Positions 32,785-42,725 of a stretch of DNA of 64,000 nt are shown here, in pieces; the first letter of the stretch is position 1; the number at the start of each line of letters is the position of its first letter. The stretch is from contig JAEUWY010000008.1 of assembly GCA_022059125.1 (NCBI GenBank), positions 2,232,001 to 2,296,000 of the forward strand, given 5' to 3'. This stretch comes from Corynespora cassiicola. Lineage: Eukaryota > Ascomycota > Dothideomycetes > Pleosporales > Corynesporascaceae. Below the pieces are notes generated by a model, which made no database searches, was not told the origin of the DNA, and saw nothing but the letters and a program-made list of their open reading frames with translations. A program made the position numbers and the translations under genes.

Positions 32785-33848
32785 CTACTCACCGATGCTA
32801 ATGTACTGGCTCTCTTGATGTGCCTTCATGCCCTCCCTGACCCATCGCTCTGTCCGATCCTGACGCTCGTACTCGGGCATCAAACTCAAGTCGAGTTCGA
32901 CGGACGCATAGAACTCTAGAAAACTGGTTAGCAAATGCTCTGTTCCACTATAAATTTCGTGTCCCTGGCTCATAAGTCGTTTTAGTGTTACGAGCCCTGG
33001 CCGCTTCTGCACGAGTTCCCGGAAGGCAAACGCAAGGGCCTCTTCAACGTGCTTCAATATCTTCAAGTCACGCCGGCGTCGCATGACGGCAGGCCCCGAT
33101 TGAAACTCTTCATGGTATATTCCAACATGATCTATGGAAATGTGACTCAAAAACTAAACATCATGGGCGATGTTGCCATGCGAGACCATGCTTTCCGGTT
33201 TTCCCTTTTGCTCTGGTCTCGTATATATCTGCTGCAGTTCCAGTATGCGCGTTTTTCGCTCAGTCTGTAACCAAACATGCACGTGAATAATTGGCAGACA
33301 TTAGTAACAACCATGATATCCTGGGTGATAGCCTTGTTGAGCATCCATAATCCTGAATTGACTACTCCACCATTCACTCTCCCATCGTCCCAAGTTTCCC
33401 ATTGATCCGAGAATAACCATGACATACTATAGCTAGCCACATATTCATCTATTATTGGAGTAGCGATAAGAAAATTACCATCCGGGTATTTTTTCCACTC
33501 TTCCGCTGTTGGATGGTAATGAGGGATCTTACAACGCTTGTCTTTGCAGGGTTTTATCCACATTTTTCCTCGATAGGGAAACTCCAGATGGAGGTATGTC
33601 AGCTCACGAATCTCATATGGGAGCTTCTCCAAATGAGAAAGTAAAATGCTCTTATCACGCGTCTTTCGATTCCGTAATGGTGTGCTGTATCGAGGGTCTG
33701 ATGCTATGGTATCATGCGAGTACCTACGCAGCTGGAGAACATCATGTGTCGACTCCATCGTTAATTCGGGACGTATATATGGGATTGGGTTCGGATATTT
33801 TGTATCCATCGTCTGAGCCAATGAGATGATTTGCTGCCTGGAAGGCAT
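32785..33848 (-). CDS. 2EXR/F-box-like protein, copy B
   Basis: The model is complement 33848-33187 joined to 33145-32785, giving 340 residues. The 41-nt intron (GTCTCG...TTGAG) lacks an obvious branch site. Its donor sits at the same place and phase as the intron of copy A, both starting GTCT. The N-terminus PIPYIRPELTMESTHDVL parallels copy A, followed by HLEKLPYEIRELTYLHLEFPYRGK and SGLWMLNKAITQDIMVV. The second exon is diverged and helical. The shared N-terminus and intron position mark A and B as paralogues about 8 kb apart in opposite orientation. If the short intron is not spliced, the gene is broken by a frameshift. Confidence 0.58.
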
Positions 33849-34577
33849 GATTGAGCTTTTCTGCTTTCGACGGCAGCAAGAATCGAGAGGTTCGCTGGAG
33901 TCTTGATGAGAAGATTCCCTGATAATAACATGTTTAAATTTTTTGCAGTAAAATTCGGAGTTTTCTATATTACATCACATCGCTATAAATTGTAAAGGTT
34001 CGACCCCCATGGTATTCACACGCGATTTCTTTCCAATATGGGCTCGGTGCTGCAGCATTATAGCCGAATTCATGTCTCTTTCTAATCCTTTAACATCTTC
34101 GCAAGGATCGTTGACTCATAATATAATGTTGCTAATGTCGCAAAGTTCTTATTCACAAATCATATCTTGTACTCGCACTGGTGGCTTGCCTTACATCTCA
34201 GAGAACAAAACTCAGATCTCCGACATATATCAAACACTCGCGTAGCCTAAAACATCACAGAGATTCCCAAATAAGCTATGCTAATTCTTTATTTTAGTTC
34301 TGTTCTTAACAAAATTTAAGGCTAGAACGGGAATGTAAAAAAGTTCAATCTGGCCTTAACGGAGAATTAGAACAAGTGAATCATTAAGGGGATATATTAC
34401 TCTTCAACAAGTGCAAGAAAGACTCGAATTACTCAAACTACTTGCTGGAAGTGTTTGGAATGACAATCTGTGACTCTTATACTCTCCCAGCGCTCCATCC
34501 ATGCACATCGATTACATTATCACCCCGATTTCGACCGTCTTTACAGCATAATTTGGTCTCTTACTAAACATGATCCG
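33849..34577. other. Intergenic, AT-rich, no gene recognised
   Basis: The left part is the presumed promoter of copy B. No repeat or RNA gene was seen. Confidence 0.5.
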
Positions 34578-35492
34578 CTACAGCTGAGTCCGCTGCCGTT
34601 GAAAAATCCTTGATCCCCTCAAATATGAGTCCGGTATACCACGAAACTGAAAAGCAACACTCGGATCCCTCTTCTCGTTCATGGACCAGGACTGTAGAGG
34701 CGGACATTGTTCCTTTGTTCCATCCTTGGGTCGATACAGCCGTGGCTTCAATATTCGCCTCTTTGGGTCTGGTTGACGCTCTTCAACGACATTCTTTGCC
34801 TTATCGGGAGATGAGATGGATAGTTGGTCGAAGACATACTCTAGCGGTGGGTTGAGCTGCGTGTCATGGTGAGGTTTTCCAGGTTGCGTGTCATAGAAGC
34901 TAGTGTGTGAGCCGGGCACTTCGCAGCGAAACTCGAAATGAAAGTAGTTCTCGGCGATAATAACTTCCGAGGGCGCCATGTATGTTCCTGGGAAGTTTTG
35001 GTAAACTTCTAGATGGGGCCTACCAATCTTCCGTTTCGCGTGTCTGGCGACTCGCAAGTCCAGAGGTATGGTCTTTTGCGGTTGTGACGGACTATTTTGT
35101 CCGTTCTCCATGTCTTCATGTTGAGATGACTCAATGAATTCTTCTGAGCGCTTGTGTGGCCCAGTTGCGGTCTTATCTTGCTCATCATCATTAACACCCC
35201 TTCCGGTGTTATTCTCGTCGCGCCCAACGTTCTTCTTGGTTTCACGCGACTTTTTCATGTTTTGTACGGAGTTTGGGATATCTCGATTATCTGTGGGGGT
35301 ACATTCTTCTTCTTTTCCGAAAACTTCGTTCGCGCTCATTCCGATACCAGTCAGGAGAGGTGTCGGATATTGGGATGGCATGTAGGTTGGGGTTATATTT
35401 GGGCAACCTGATTGAGTGGTGTTGGAATTCTGTCGCCTTGGGTGGTTATTTATTTGGTGAACAACGGGTGACTTGGAAACGGTCTTGCTCAT
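34578..35492 (-). CDS. Hydrophilic hypothetical protein
   Basis: This 304-codon intronless frame starts at ATG 35492 (MSKTVSKSPVVHQINNHPRR). The first half is Asn, Ser, Thr, Glu and Lys rich and likely disordered. The second half has a more ordered stretch (ARHAKRKIGRPHLEVYQNFPGTYMAPSEVIIAENYFHFEFRCEVPG) and a basic, Pro-containing tail (KRRILKPRLYRPKDG). No signal peptide or membrane segment. The family is not recognised. Length and codon pattern favour a real gene, but expression is unproven. Confidence 0.5.
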   Translation of the reverse strand: MSKTVSKSPVVHQINNHPRRQNSNTTQSGCPNITPTYMPSQYPTPLLTGIGMSANEVFGKEEECTPTDNRDIPNSVQNMKKSRETKKNVGRDENNTGRGVNDDEQDKTATGPHKRSEEFIESSQHEDMENGQNSPSQPQKTIPLDLRVARHAKRKIGRPHLEVYQNFPGTYMAPSEVIIAENYFHFEFRCEVPGSHTSFYDTQPGKPHHDTQLNPPLEYVFDQLSISSPDKAKNVVEERQPDPKRRILKPRLYRPKDGTKEQCPPLQSWSMNEKRDPSVAFQFRGIPDSYLRGSRIFQRQRTQL

Positions 35493-36165
35493 TCACTGAC
35501 TAAAAGTCCAAAAGTGAACACATTTTTCGAAAAGGTAGTATGGAAAGGTAAAAAATGCAAAGAAGAGGTTGATGCCGGATACTAATAATAGCAGAGACAG
35601 CTGATATAATCTATGAGAGTATATGAACAACGCAACTAGCATTATTAGTCGCCACGGCTATTTTAAAACTTGGATTTTGTGCATAACTTCTAGGCTTTTG
35701 TTTTAAGCTGCTGGAGACTATAGTATGCAATCATAATAAAAGACAAAAATCTTTTTGTAACTTTAATTAAAAGTATTAAGAACATTCTAAAGTATTACAG
35801 GCGGTGTTTATCTAAAGAGCTTATTGTAATCAGCGTGGTCTTTTTACTTTTTCACTATCTTTCATTGTGTAGATGTTAACATGTTCAATTATTGCATGCT
35901 GACTGGAGCTCACCAGATATTCCCATTCACAATGTCTGTGTGGTCCAAAAGTGTATAAGTAAACAAGTGACATGACTCTTTCCCCTGATTCAATGTAGTC
36001 ACATCCACAGACAATCCTTCAAAAGTCTTGATAGCCCACATAGATTTCTCATAGGAGATATTTAAAGCTTTGTCCAAGGCAAAGAGCCAGTGTTCTTCAG
36101 GTTATCAGCGTATTATTCTGATGCGTTTGCAGACTATAGCCAGTCATTGAAATTATTCATAAGCC
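35493..36165. other. Divergent intergenic region, AT-rich
   Basis: Shared upstream region of the orphan (minus) and the RBR ligase (plus). No element was recognised. Confidence 0.5.
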
Positions 36166-38313
36166 ATGGATCACCAGATCCTTGTGTGGGAGCACGCCGA
36201 CTACAGAGAAGAAACTTTCAACTTGTTATCGTCTGGCTTTGAGGAATTTGGCTGGAAGGCCACCTTGTATGATGAATATGGCGTCGAAATTGACAATCCA
36301 GCTCGAGGATCATTCCGTCAAGAACGCCGACAAGACTCAGACCTTTCGAGGGCAGAGCTGGAGTTTCGTATGCGATTGCGCAACCGCATTAAATGGTGGA
36401 GTGTTACTCGGGAAACTCACTACCGACCGGGTCATATGCTCCGGCTCATATTAAATCTGTTCTTTTCGCTTTCAGGAGTTCAGGGTGAGACCCCTAATTT
36501 CTTTCTCTATAACGACGCCCAAGACGACGATATCCACACGTTCGAACTGCGAATCCGACAGCGCACCGAAGAGATATTGATGACTGAACAAGATCATCTA
36601 CTCTCCCAGCTTCTCATACTGCGTATACTGTCTTTTCTGGGAATTCAAATTCCCGTAGACGAGGTCCGTATGGCTGAAAACCAATTTTACTCCGATAGAC
36701 GAGAGCCCAGTGAGCTTCGAATACCAGACGGCATTTCAGATGTAGAATGGCAAAGGTTGAGATTTGAACGGCGTTGGAATATGAACATGCTAGAAGTCCT
36801 TCTACCCCTCGGACTAGACGGTCCATGGCCGCCTGAGCTTGTTCCCCCCAATCGCCCTTCCCTCTTCGAAAACGAATTTTCTGAAAGCTCTTCGGGAGGC
36901 AACGCTGACGATAGCGATGTTTTCGAAACTGCTTCTGAAGGCGATGATTCCCAGGCTGATCCTGAGACGAACCATTCTGAACATAGTTCCGATTGGACTT
37001 CCACCTTTTCGGATAGGGAATCAGAGCCAGGTTCAGAGTGGCCAGATCCGGGACCAGTGCCAGATTTAGAGTGGCCTACTGCTCAAGATCTTCTGGAACA
37101 GTTTCTGGGGGTAGACGGTTTGGATTTCCTACCCAATGAATCTGAACCTGTCCTTCGATCGTTGGATGAACGACGTGATGAGGCAGTAATGCGAATAAAC
37201 ATTGGGGGAGATGTCGGCGATGACTTGATATGGGAGAATGAAGATGAAATTTCGGAGATAGAACGCTGTGTGCGAACTCTGAGAATCTTTCTCAACGTCG
37301 GTCAACTTCAACCCCCCAGCTTTTGGTATGACCATGTCAATAATGTTTTGGAAATCAAGGAAGCCGAGGAAGGTGGATTTCTACCAGATACCCTTTCTGG
37401 TTCTGAGGCGGATTCCAAGGACACTGTTGGTTGTTCAATCTGTTACGACGAGAAACATATTAGCTTCTTTGTCCAGCTTGCTTGTGAACACATGTGGTGT
37501 GGAGCCTGCGTTGTGCGAGGTTTCAACGCACTACTGGACACTAGCGACCACTCGGCCACGATTCGACCGCCAAGTTGTTGCGGATCCTTCATTCCCCTCT
37601 CCGACAAAGTCCGAAAACTTTGTAGCCAGACTCTGTTCAGTGTTCGTGGCCACCTTTTCCCGGACAACATGGCTCTCCAAAAGCGATATGAGGATCAGCT
37701 GAAGCGTCGCGCACGAGAGGCTCTGACAATGAACCGGCTAATTTGCCATGGCTGCCACGAGTGGGTGGAGGATACTGGAGGGAATTTTAGCCATGAAGCC
37801 CAAAAGGCCATTTGCCAGATGGACGGCTGCCAGGTGGCAACTTGTCTTACCTGTAAGACCGCAGCTCATGACATTACATGCCCGCGCGATGTACATGAAT
37901 TCGACAAAATTCTCGAAAAGAATGGCATAAAAAAGTGTATATTTTGCAGTGCCCCTATACAACATAATGGAGGTTGTAACGAAATGGACTGTAGTAATTG
38001 TGGCAGTACTTTCTGCTTCCGCTGTCACGGACCATGGAGATTCTCATGCGATTTGCATCGTTTTGAGCGACCTTCGTTGGGTAATGATATTTCAGGGGAT
38101 GAAAATGAGCCAGAAAAAGGAACCGATGAGATTGATCCTTCGGACTGTCCTCACCCAGACTGGATATATTCTGCACGCGGCCATGAACTTCGTCGTGACC
38201 CTCACCCACGCCAAAGATGTGTAAAGTGTCACGTCGAATTTCTGTGGTTCCGCGAGTGTACGGGTTGTGGTATGGATGCTATCTGCGAAACATGTTGGCC
38301 TAGTTTTTCTTGA
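36166..38313 (+). CDS. RBR-type (RING-IBR-RING) E3 ubiquitin ligase
   Basis: This is a 715-residue intronless gene. The N-terminal 400 residues are unlike known domains and include an acidic Ser-rich stretch (SSGGNADDSDVFETASEGDD). RING1 begins near residue 424 (GCSICYDEKHISFF, LACEHMWCGACV). An IBR follows (ICHGCHEWV, ICQMDGCQVATCLTCKTAAH). RING2 has KKCIFCSAPIQHNGGCNEMDCSNCG and FCFRC, where the Cys after GG is the expected thioester-forming residue. A Cys-rich tail (CVKCHVEFLWFRECTGCGMDAICETC) adds another possible zinc site. RBR ligases take ubiquitin from E2 onto that Cys, then pass it to a substrate. The substrate is unknown. Many ascomycetes carry expanded, intron-poor families of this type. 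Confidence 0.85.
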   Translation: MDHQILVWEHADYREETFNLLSSGFEEFGWKATLYDEYGVEIDNPARGSFRQERRQDSDLSRAELEFRMRLRNRIKWWSVTRETHYRPGHMLRLILNLFFSLSGVQGETPNFFLYNDAQDDDIHTFELRIRQRTEEILMTEQDHLLSQLLILRILSFLGIQIPVDEVRMAENQFYSDRREPSELRIPDGISDVEWQRLRFERRWNMNMLEVLLPLGLDGPWPPELVPPNRPSLFENEFSESSSGGNADDSDVFETASEGDDSQADPETNHSEHSSDWTSTFSDRESEPGSEWPDPGPVPDLEWPTAQDLLEQFLGVDGLDFLPNESEPVLRSLDERRDEAVMRINIGGDVGDDLIWENEDEISEIERCVRTLRIFLNVGQLQPPSFWYDHVNNVLEIKEAEEGGFLPDTLSGSEADSKDTVGCSICYDEKHISFFVQLACEHMWCGACVVRGFNALLDTSDHSATIRPPSCCGSFIPLSDKVRKLCSQTLFSVRGHLFPDNMALQKRYEDQLKRRAREALTMNRLICHGCHEWVEDTGGNFSHEAQKAICQMDGCQVATCLTCKTAAHDITCPRDVHEFDKILEKNGIKKCIFCSAPIQHNGGCNEMDCSNCGSTFCFRCHGPWRFSCDLHRFERPSLGNDISGDENEPEKGTDEIDPSDCPHPDWIYSARGHELRRDPHPRQRCVKCHVEFLWFRECTGCGMDAICETCWPSFS

Positions 38314-38976
38314 GTTTTTTTTCTATAGCCAGTCGCTTTTCCTTTGCCGTGCTGGATGGGACTGAAAATTTGTGTTTCAAAATAGCCGAGAAAAACCGTA
38401 TAGATGATGCTATGAGTCTTATTTTGTCCTAATTTGCAAATTCCAAAACCTGAAAAATGGCCAACGGCTCTGTATAGGCAAACTCAAGGGCAGAATGAAG
38501 TTCTACAGCTCATAGCATCAACATAGAGACGCTGGAACATCTGCTACCAAAGAGGCTCTGTGAGCACATAATATGCAAATGGAAAATAATTTGTCTTAGA
38601 AGGAAAAAAATGGCCGGTGTGGCATTTAACAAGGCGAGAAGGACATGAGGATGTAGAGGTATAGGGTATCCGAAACTGGGTTATACATCGTTCAACTGAG
38701 GAAGCATTTTAATATATGAGTCAAGCTTTGTAAGTTACGACTTCCTGATGAAATAATAGTATTCTTTTCTTATCTGATTGCGGCACAAACCTTCTGTTCT
38801 AGACCAGCCACCTTCCAGCTGGATCATAAAGCCCCTCAATAAGAAAGAAAATAATCAATCACGACTCGAAGATCACTGGCTTTTATATCTTCGTAGAGTT
38901 GAGCATCAGTGTCAGGCTGGCGAATTATCACTAATGGTCCCCTTCAATCGTGTGTCATTTGGCCTTTCGTGATATG
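38314..38976. other. Convergent spacer, AT-rich
   Basis: No gene or repeat was recognised between the RBR gene and the MYND pseudogene. Confidence 0.5.
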
Positions 38977-39424
38977 TCAAACACAAACGTTAGGCGTGGA
39001 GCCATCAACTAGAAAGGTTTCCCGACAAATAACCTGAACTGTGTAGTCAAACTCAAATCCCCGAAGTACATTTCGATTTATTCTCTTGAATTCTATGGCA
39101 TCTCGATCCCGGGGGTCAAGGTTCTCGACTTCGAGAAGGGGTTTGAGTATCCGGCATCTCCCATGCTTCATCGTCATCATCATCGACATGCGGTTCGCAC
39201 TTGATCCAGGTGAGTTTTGGGTCTTTTGAATCGACTGGAAGTAGAATTGCGAGTTTATGCAAATGTGATGGTCGTGGGGCCAATAATTTAAAAGTCTTGC
39301 AGAGCATCTTGTGGAGGGACCAATCAGATTTCTGGCATTCCGGGGAGCAGTACAAAATTGAATGGCATGAGGAGCACGATTTGGCGTTGGAGCCATTACA
39401 CATGATGCAGGATGGAGTTACCAT
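38977..39424 (-). pseudogene. MYND zinc-finger protein with a frameshift
   Basis: The minus strand from ATG 39424 gives a perfect MYND finger in residues about 6-43: CIMC, CSSC, YCSPECQKSDW and HKMLC. MYND fingers bind proline-rich partners. The frame stops soon after an Asp run (DDDDDEAWEMPD) at about 39116. The neighbouring frame continues to 38977 with coding-like text (ILKPLLEVENLDPRDRDAIEFKRINRNVLRGFEF). No GT-AG intron fits between the two parts, so a one-base slip near the GAT/GAC run is the simplest explanation. It may be a pseudogene or an assembly error. Confidence 0.6.
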
Positions 39425-40155
39425 CGTGTGGGAGGGCGTTGATGCTATATCGTGTTAAAAGAAAAGGTGACGAGGAATGTGGCAAATTTCGTGAGTAGTT
39501 GTTCAGTGGCTCCTGACAGAAGGCTGTGTGGGGTCGTTCACGCAATGTGCGGGGTCGTTTTGCACTAAGCCAAGTGCGTAACAAAACGGATTGCAAAGCG
39601 GACTCCGACTGCGCCACACGGTCAAAAGTATATTGAATACCAACAACAACGATAGCGTTCAAGCCCGGAGCCAATATATGAGGTTAGTAACTATGGGATC
39701 CGTTGCGGCTAAAGATGAAATATATTATCATAACTGGAGATTCATTGGAAACTGCTTGTTTTCAACGCCGGCTATGTTATCCTTGAGCCGATAGGTCTCT
39801 GCGACACCGGCCAGAAGGATACCGAGACACTCAATACTGGCAAAAGGCCCAACAAGAGAGCGAGATGTCGGCTGTATTTTCTTGATATTCGACATCAAAT
39901 TCAAGGTCGTAAGAGCTGAAATTAAAGGCATTGTAAACAACATGATATGGAGCAGCGGAATAGAATTGACCATATACTGATTGCGCCTCCCTGCAGCATT
40001 GTAGCAACACCTCGCATGATAACAGAATGTGGTGGGACTTTGTAAAGTAGTAATCTATGAATGAATAGAGTCATGGGGCGCAGTGATCCAAGACAGTTGA
40101 ATATGTAGATCGACCTGGATATTCAACTCTGAACAGCAAAGAACTCATATATATA
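39425..40155. other. Left flank of the transposon, no gene recognised
   Basis: Short open frames only (for example 39973-39728 minus), without domains. It ends at the TA target site at 40154-40155. Confidence 0.5.
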
Positions 40156-40390
40156 CAGAGGGGTGACATTAAAAAAAAGTGTATAAAAAAATCGTACTTT
40201 TTAAACTTGTATAGCTTTTTGTTTAAAATAGCTATTTAAAAAAAAAAAAATTAAAGTTAGAGGGATTTATAAATATAATAAGAAGATATTTTTAAAAAAA
40301 AGCTTATATAATCTTTTTAATGTTTTAAAAAACTCTAAAGAGAGAGTTAAAAAAAATCTAAATTTTAATACGTTTTAATTTTTTTTCTAG
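40156..40390. repeat. Left terminal inverted repeat
   Basis: Matches the reverse complement of 42040-42273. The outer part, CAGAGGGGTGAC onward through CTTGTATAGC, is essentially identical, and the inner part is diverged by transitions. Confidence 0.9.
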
Positions 40391-40545
40391 CGTGTAATTT
40401 TTAGTTTTTTTTTTTTAAAAAAAAAGCTATTAATAGCATGTAATTATATAAAAAAAATTTATATAAGTTTATTATCTAAAAAAAACAAAAATTAATAAAA
40501 TTAAAAAAATTGTTTTTTTAAAATAAATTTATAGAAAATAAATTA

Positions 40546-41806
40546 TTAATATTTAGTATAATATCCTTTAGCGTCTATAACTGCTTTATAACGCCTAGGT
40601 AAAGATAATATATAATTATCTATTATTTTCTGTGGAATTAAATTCCACTCTTTAATTATAGCGCTTTGAAATAAATTAATACTTTTAATATTATTTCCTT
40701 TTCCTAATAAATTAGTTCTTTGTTTATTTAAAGCATTTTTTAATATAGCCCAGATGTTTTTAATAGGAGCTAAGTCTGAGCTATAAGGAGGATGTTTAAA
40801 AAAATTAATTCGATTTCTTTTAAACCAGTTTAAAACTGGTTTAGCTGTATGAATTTTTGAATTATCTTATTGAAATTTTCAGTCTATAAACTAATTAGTA
40901 TTTTTATTTATTTTATAATTTAATATTTAATTAAATATATTTAATTAAATATTGAATTTAATTTAAAAAGTAAAAAAAAGGTGTATAAACTAACCGGGTT
41001 TTATTTGTTTTTTAATAATAAGTTTTAATACTTTTTGTATATAATCTGTATTATTAAAGTTATTTTTAGAATTAGGTGTTTTAATAAACACTAATTCTGA
41101 TCTTCCTTCTATCCAAATAGCTCCCTATACTGATATAACAATATCTCGAGCTATAATTTAATCAGTATTAATTATTTTTAAAAAGTAATTAAATTAAAAA
41201 ATTATAATTAATTTTTAATTAATTTTAATTTTTTTAATTTTTTTTTTTACTTACAATTAGATTTTATAGAAGCTAATTCAGCTCCTACACCTTTATTTCT
41301 CTTTTTTCTAATATATTTCTGTCTAGAACCTAGACCTTTTTCTATTACTGACTTATCAGAAAATATAATTTTATTTAAATTTATATTTTCTATATTTTTT
41401 AAATTTTTTTTTGTATATTCTAGTCTTATTTTTGCTTTTTTTTATTTAAAAAAGGTTTTTTACTAGCAATATTTGTACTATATTTTTCTTCTTTAAAAAA
41501 TCTTTGTAAACTTCTTTTAGATATATTTAAATTATTTTTAAATAAAATTCTTTTATTTGTTTTCTTAGGGCTTTTAATTAAATCTCTATTAATAATTCTT
41601 TTTTCTCTTTTTAATAGTTTAATTTTATCCTGATTTCTATCTCTTTTTAAACTATTAAAAAGTTTATTTTTTTTATTAATTCGATTTATAGTATTATAAA
41701 TACTAGTAATAGATTTATTTAAAATAAAAGATATATTTTTAATAGAAGTATTAGCTTTATATAAAAGATTAACTTTTTCTTCGTAGTCTGAGAATTAAGA
41801 TTTCAT
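40546..41806 (-). pseudogene. Tc1-like transposase, inactivated
   Basis: On the minus strand from ATG 41806: an N-terminal helix-turn-helix (SDYEEKVNLLYKANTSIKNI), the first catalytic Asp in IIFSDKSVIEKGLGSRQKY, the motif V*GAIWIEGRSELVF where TGG has become TAG, the second Asp in *DNSKIHTAKP after a TAA, and HPPYSSDLAPIKNIWAILK where the catalytic Glu of the DD34E triad is now Lys. The C-terminus IPQKIIDNYILSLPRRYKAV is typical of Tc1 proteins. A fourth codon of the frame is already TAA. The enzyme is clearly dead. The AT-rich interruptions near 40.9 and 41.2 kb may be introns or insertions. Confidence 0.88.
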
Positions 41807-42039
41807 CTTATCTTTGTTCAGAAGAAATAGAGATTTAGATTTCTATTTCTAAAATATTTATTTATATACTAATTTAACTAGTTTATTATTATATAATTAG
41901 TGCTTATATAAGCAAAATCTTTTTTTTTAATTTTAATTTTTTTTATACTAAATTAAAACTTTAGCTCTAATTTTTTGCTTACGTAATATAAACTAAGCTA
42001 AATTTAGTTAGTATAAAATAAAAAGTTTTAAAAAAAAAA

Positions 42040-42273
42040 TTTAAAAAAAATTACAGCGTATAAAAATTTAAACTTTTTTTTACACTATATTTAGAGCTTT
42101 TTAAAACATTAAAAAGATTGTATAAGCTTTTTTTTTAAAGTATTTTTTTATTGTATTTATAAATTCCTCTAACTTTAATTTTTTTTTTTTTAAATAGCTG
42201 TTTTAAAAAAAAAGCTATACAAGTTTAAAAAGTACGATTTTTTTATACACTTTTTTTTAATGTCACCCCTCTG
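42040..42273. repeat. Right terminal inverted repeat
   Basis: Ends GTCACCCCTCTG followed by TA. It is the mirror of the left repeat. Confidence 0.9.
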
Positions 42274-42725
42274 TACTTGTACTCAAGGACTGCTAGTTCA
42301 TTGTTTGAAGATCTCCTCACATATCATAGAGAGCCGAGTCAAAGATGGAGGGCCTATTTGGAGCTAGAGGGCTGAGTTGGAGATGGCCGCACTAGCCTTT
42401 TATATACCAGATAAGCCATTTAATTTAAACGGTCCGACAGAGTGGGGTACATGGTAATACACGAACTGCTTTTTGTGCACGAAAAGCTACTTTAATCCAT
42501 GATAAGCCGCTATTGTACATGACAAGCCACTAAATGGTCAAAAATGGTGGGGAATATGCGTCATCGGACATTACTAGCTGCAGTGTTGTGCCCACGAAAC
42601 TTTTCTTAACAAAGGAAACGCCGCACTCTCTTACACTGACACCATTTTTTTATATGAATCTACATTTGAAAGCAAGGACAAACACTAATTGAAACTCTAT
42701 ACATATCTCCTAATTCCCTTATACT
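42274..42725. other. Right flank of transposon and promoter of the tannase gene
   Basis: No gene. Presumed promoter and leader of the gene at 42726. Confidence 0.5.

Larger units (their letters stand above)
40156..42273 (-). mobile_element. Tc1/mariner DNA transposon, complete but mutated
   Basis: A 2118-bp AT-rich element is bounded by inverted repeats that begin CAGAGGGGTGACATT and flanked by TA on both sides (40154-40155 and 42274-42275), the target duplication of Tc1/mariner elements. The terminal repeats are nearly identical for the first 65 bases and recognisable for about 230. Inside, the minus strand encodes a transposase relic. Base composition is far more AT-rich than any other part of the window, and the changes (CAA to TAA, TGG to TAG, GAA to AAA) are all of the C-to-T/G-to-A type made by RIP. 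Confidence 0.93.
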
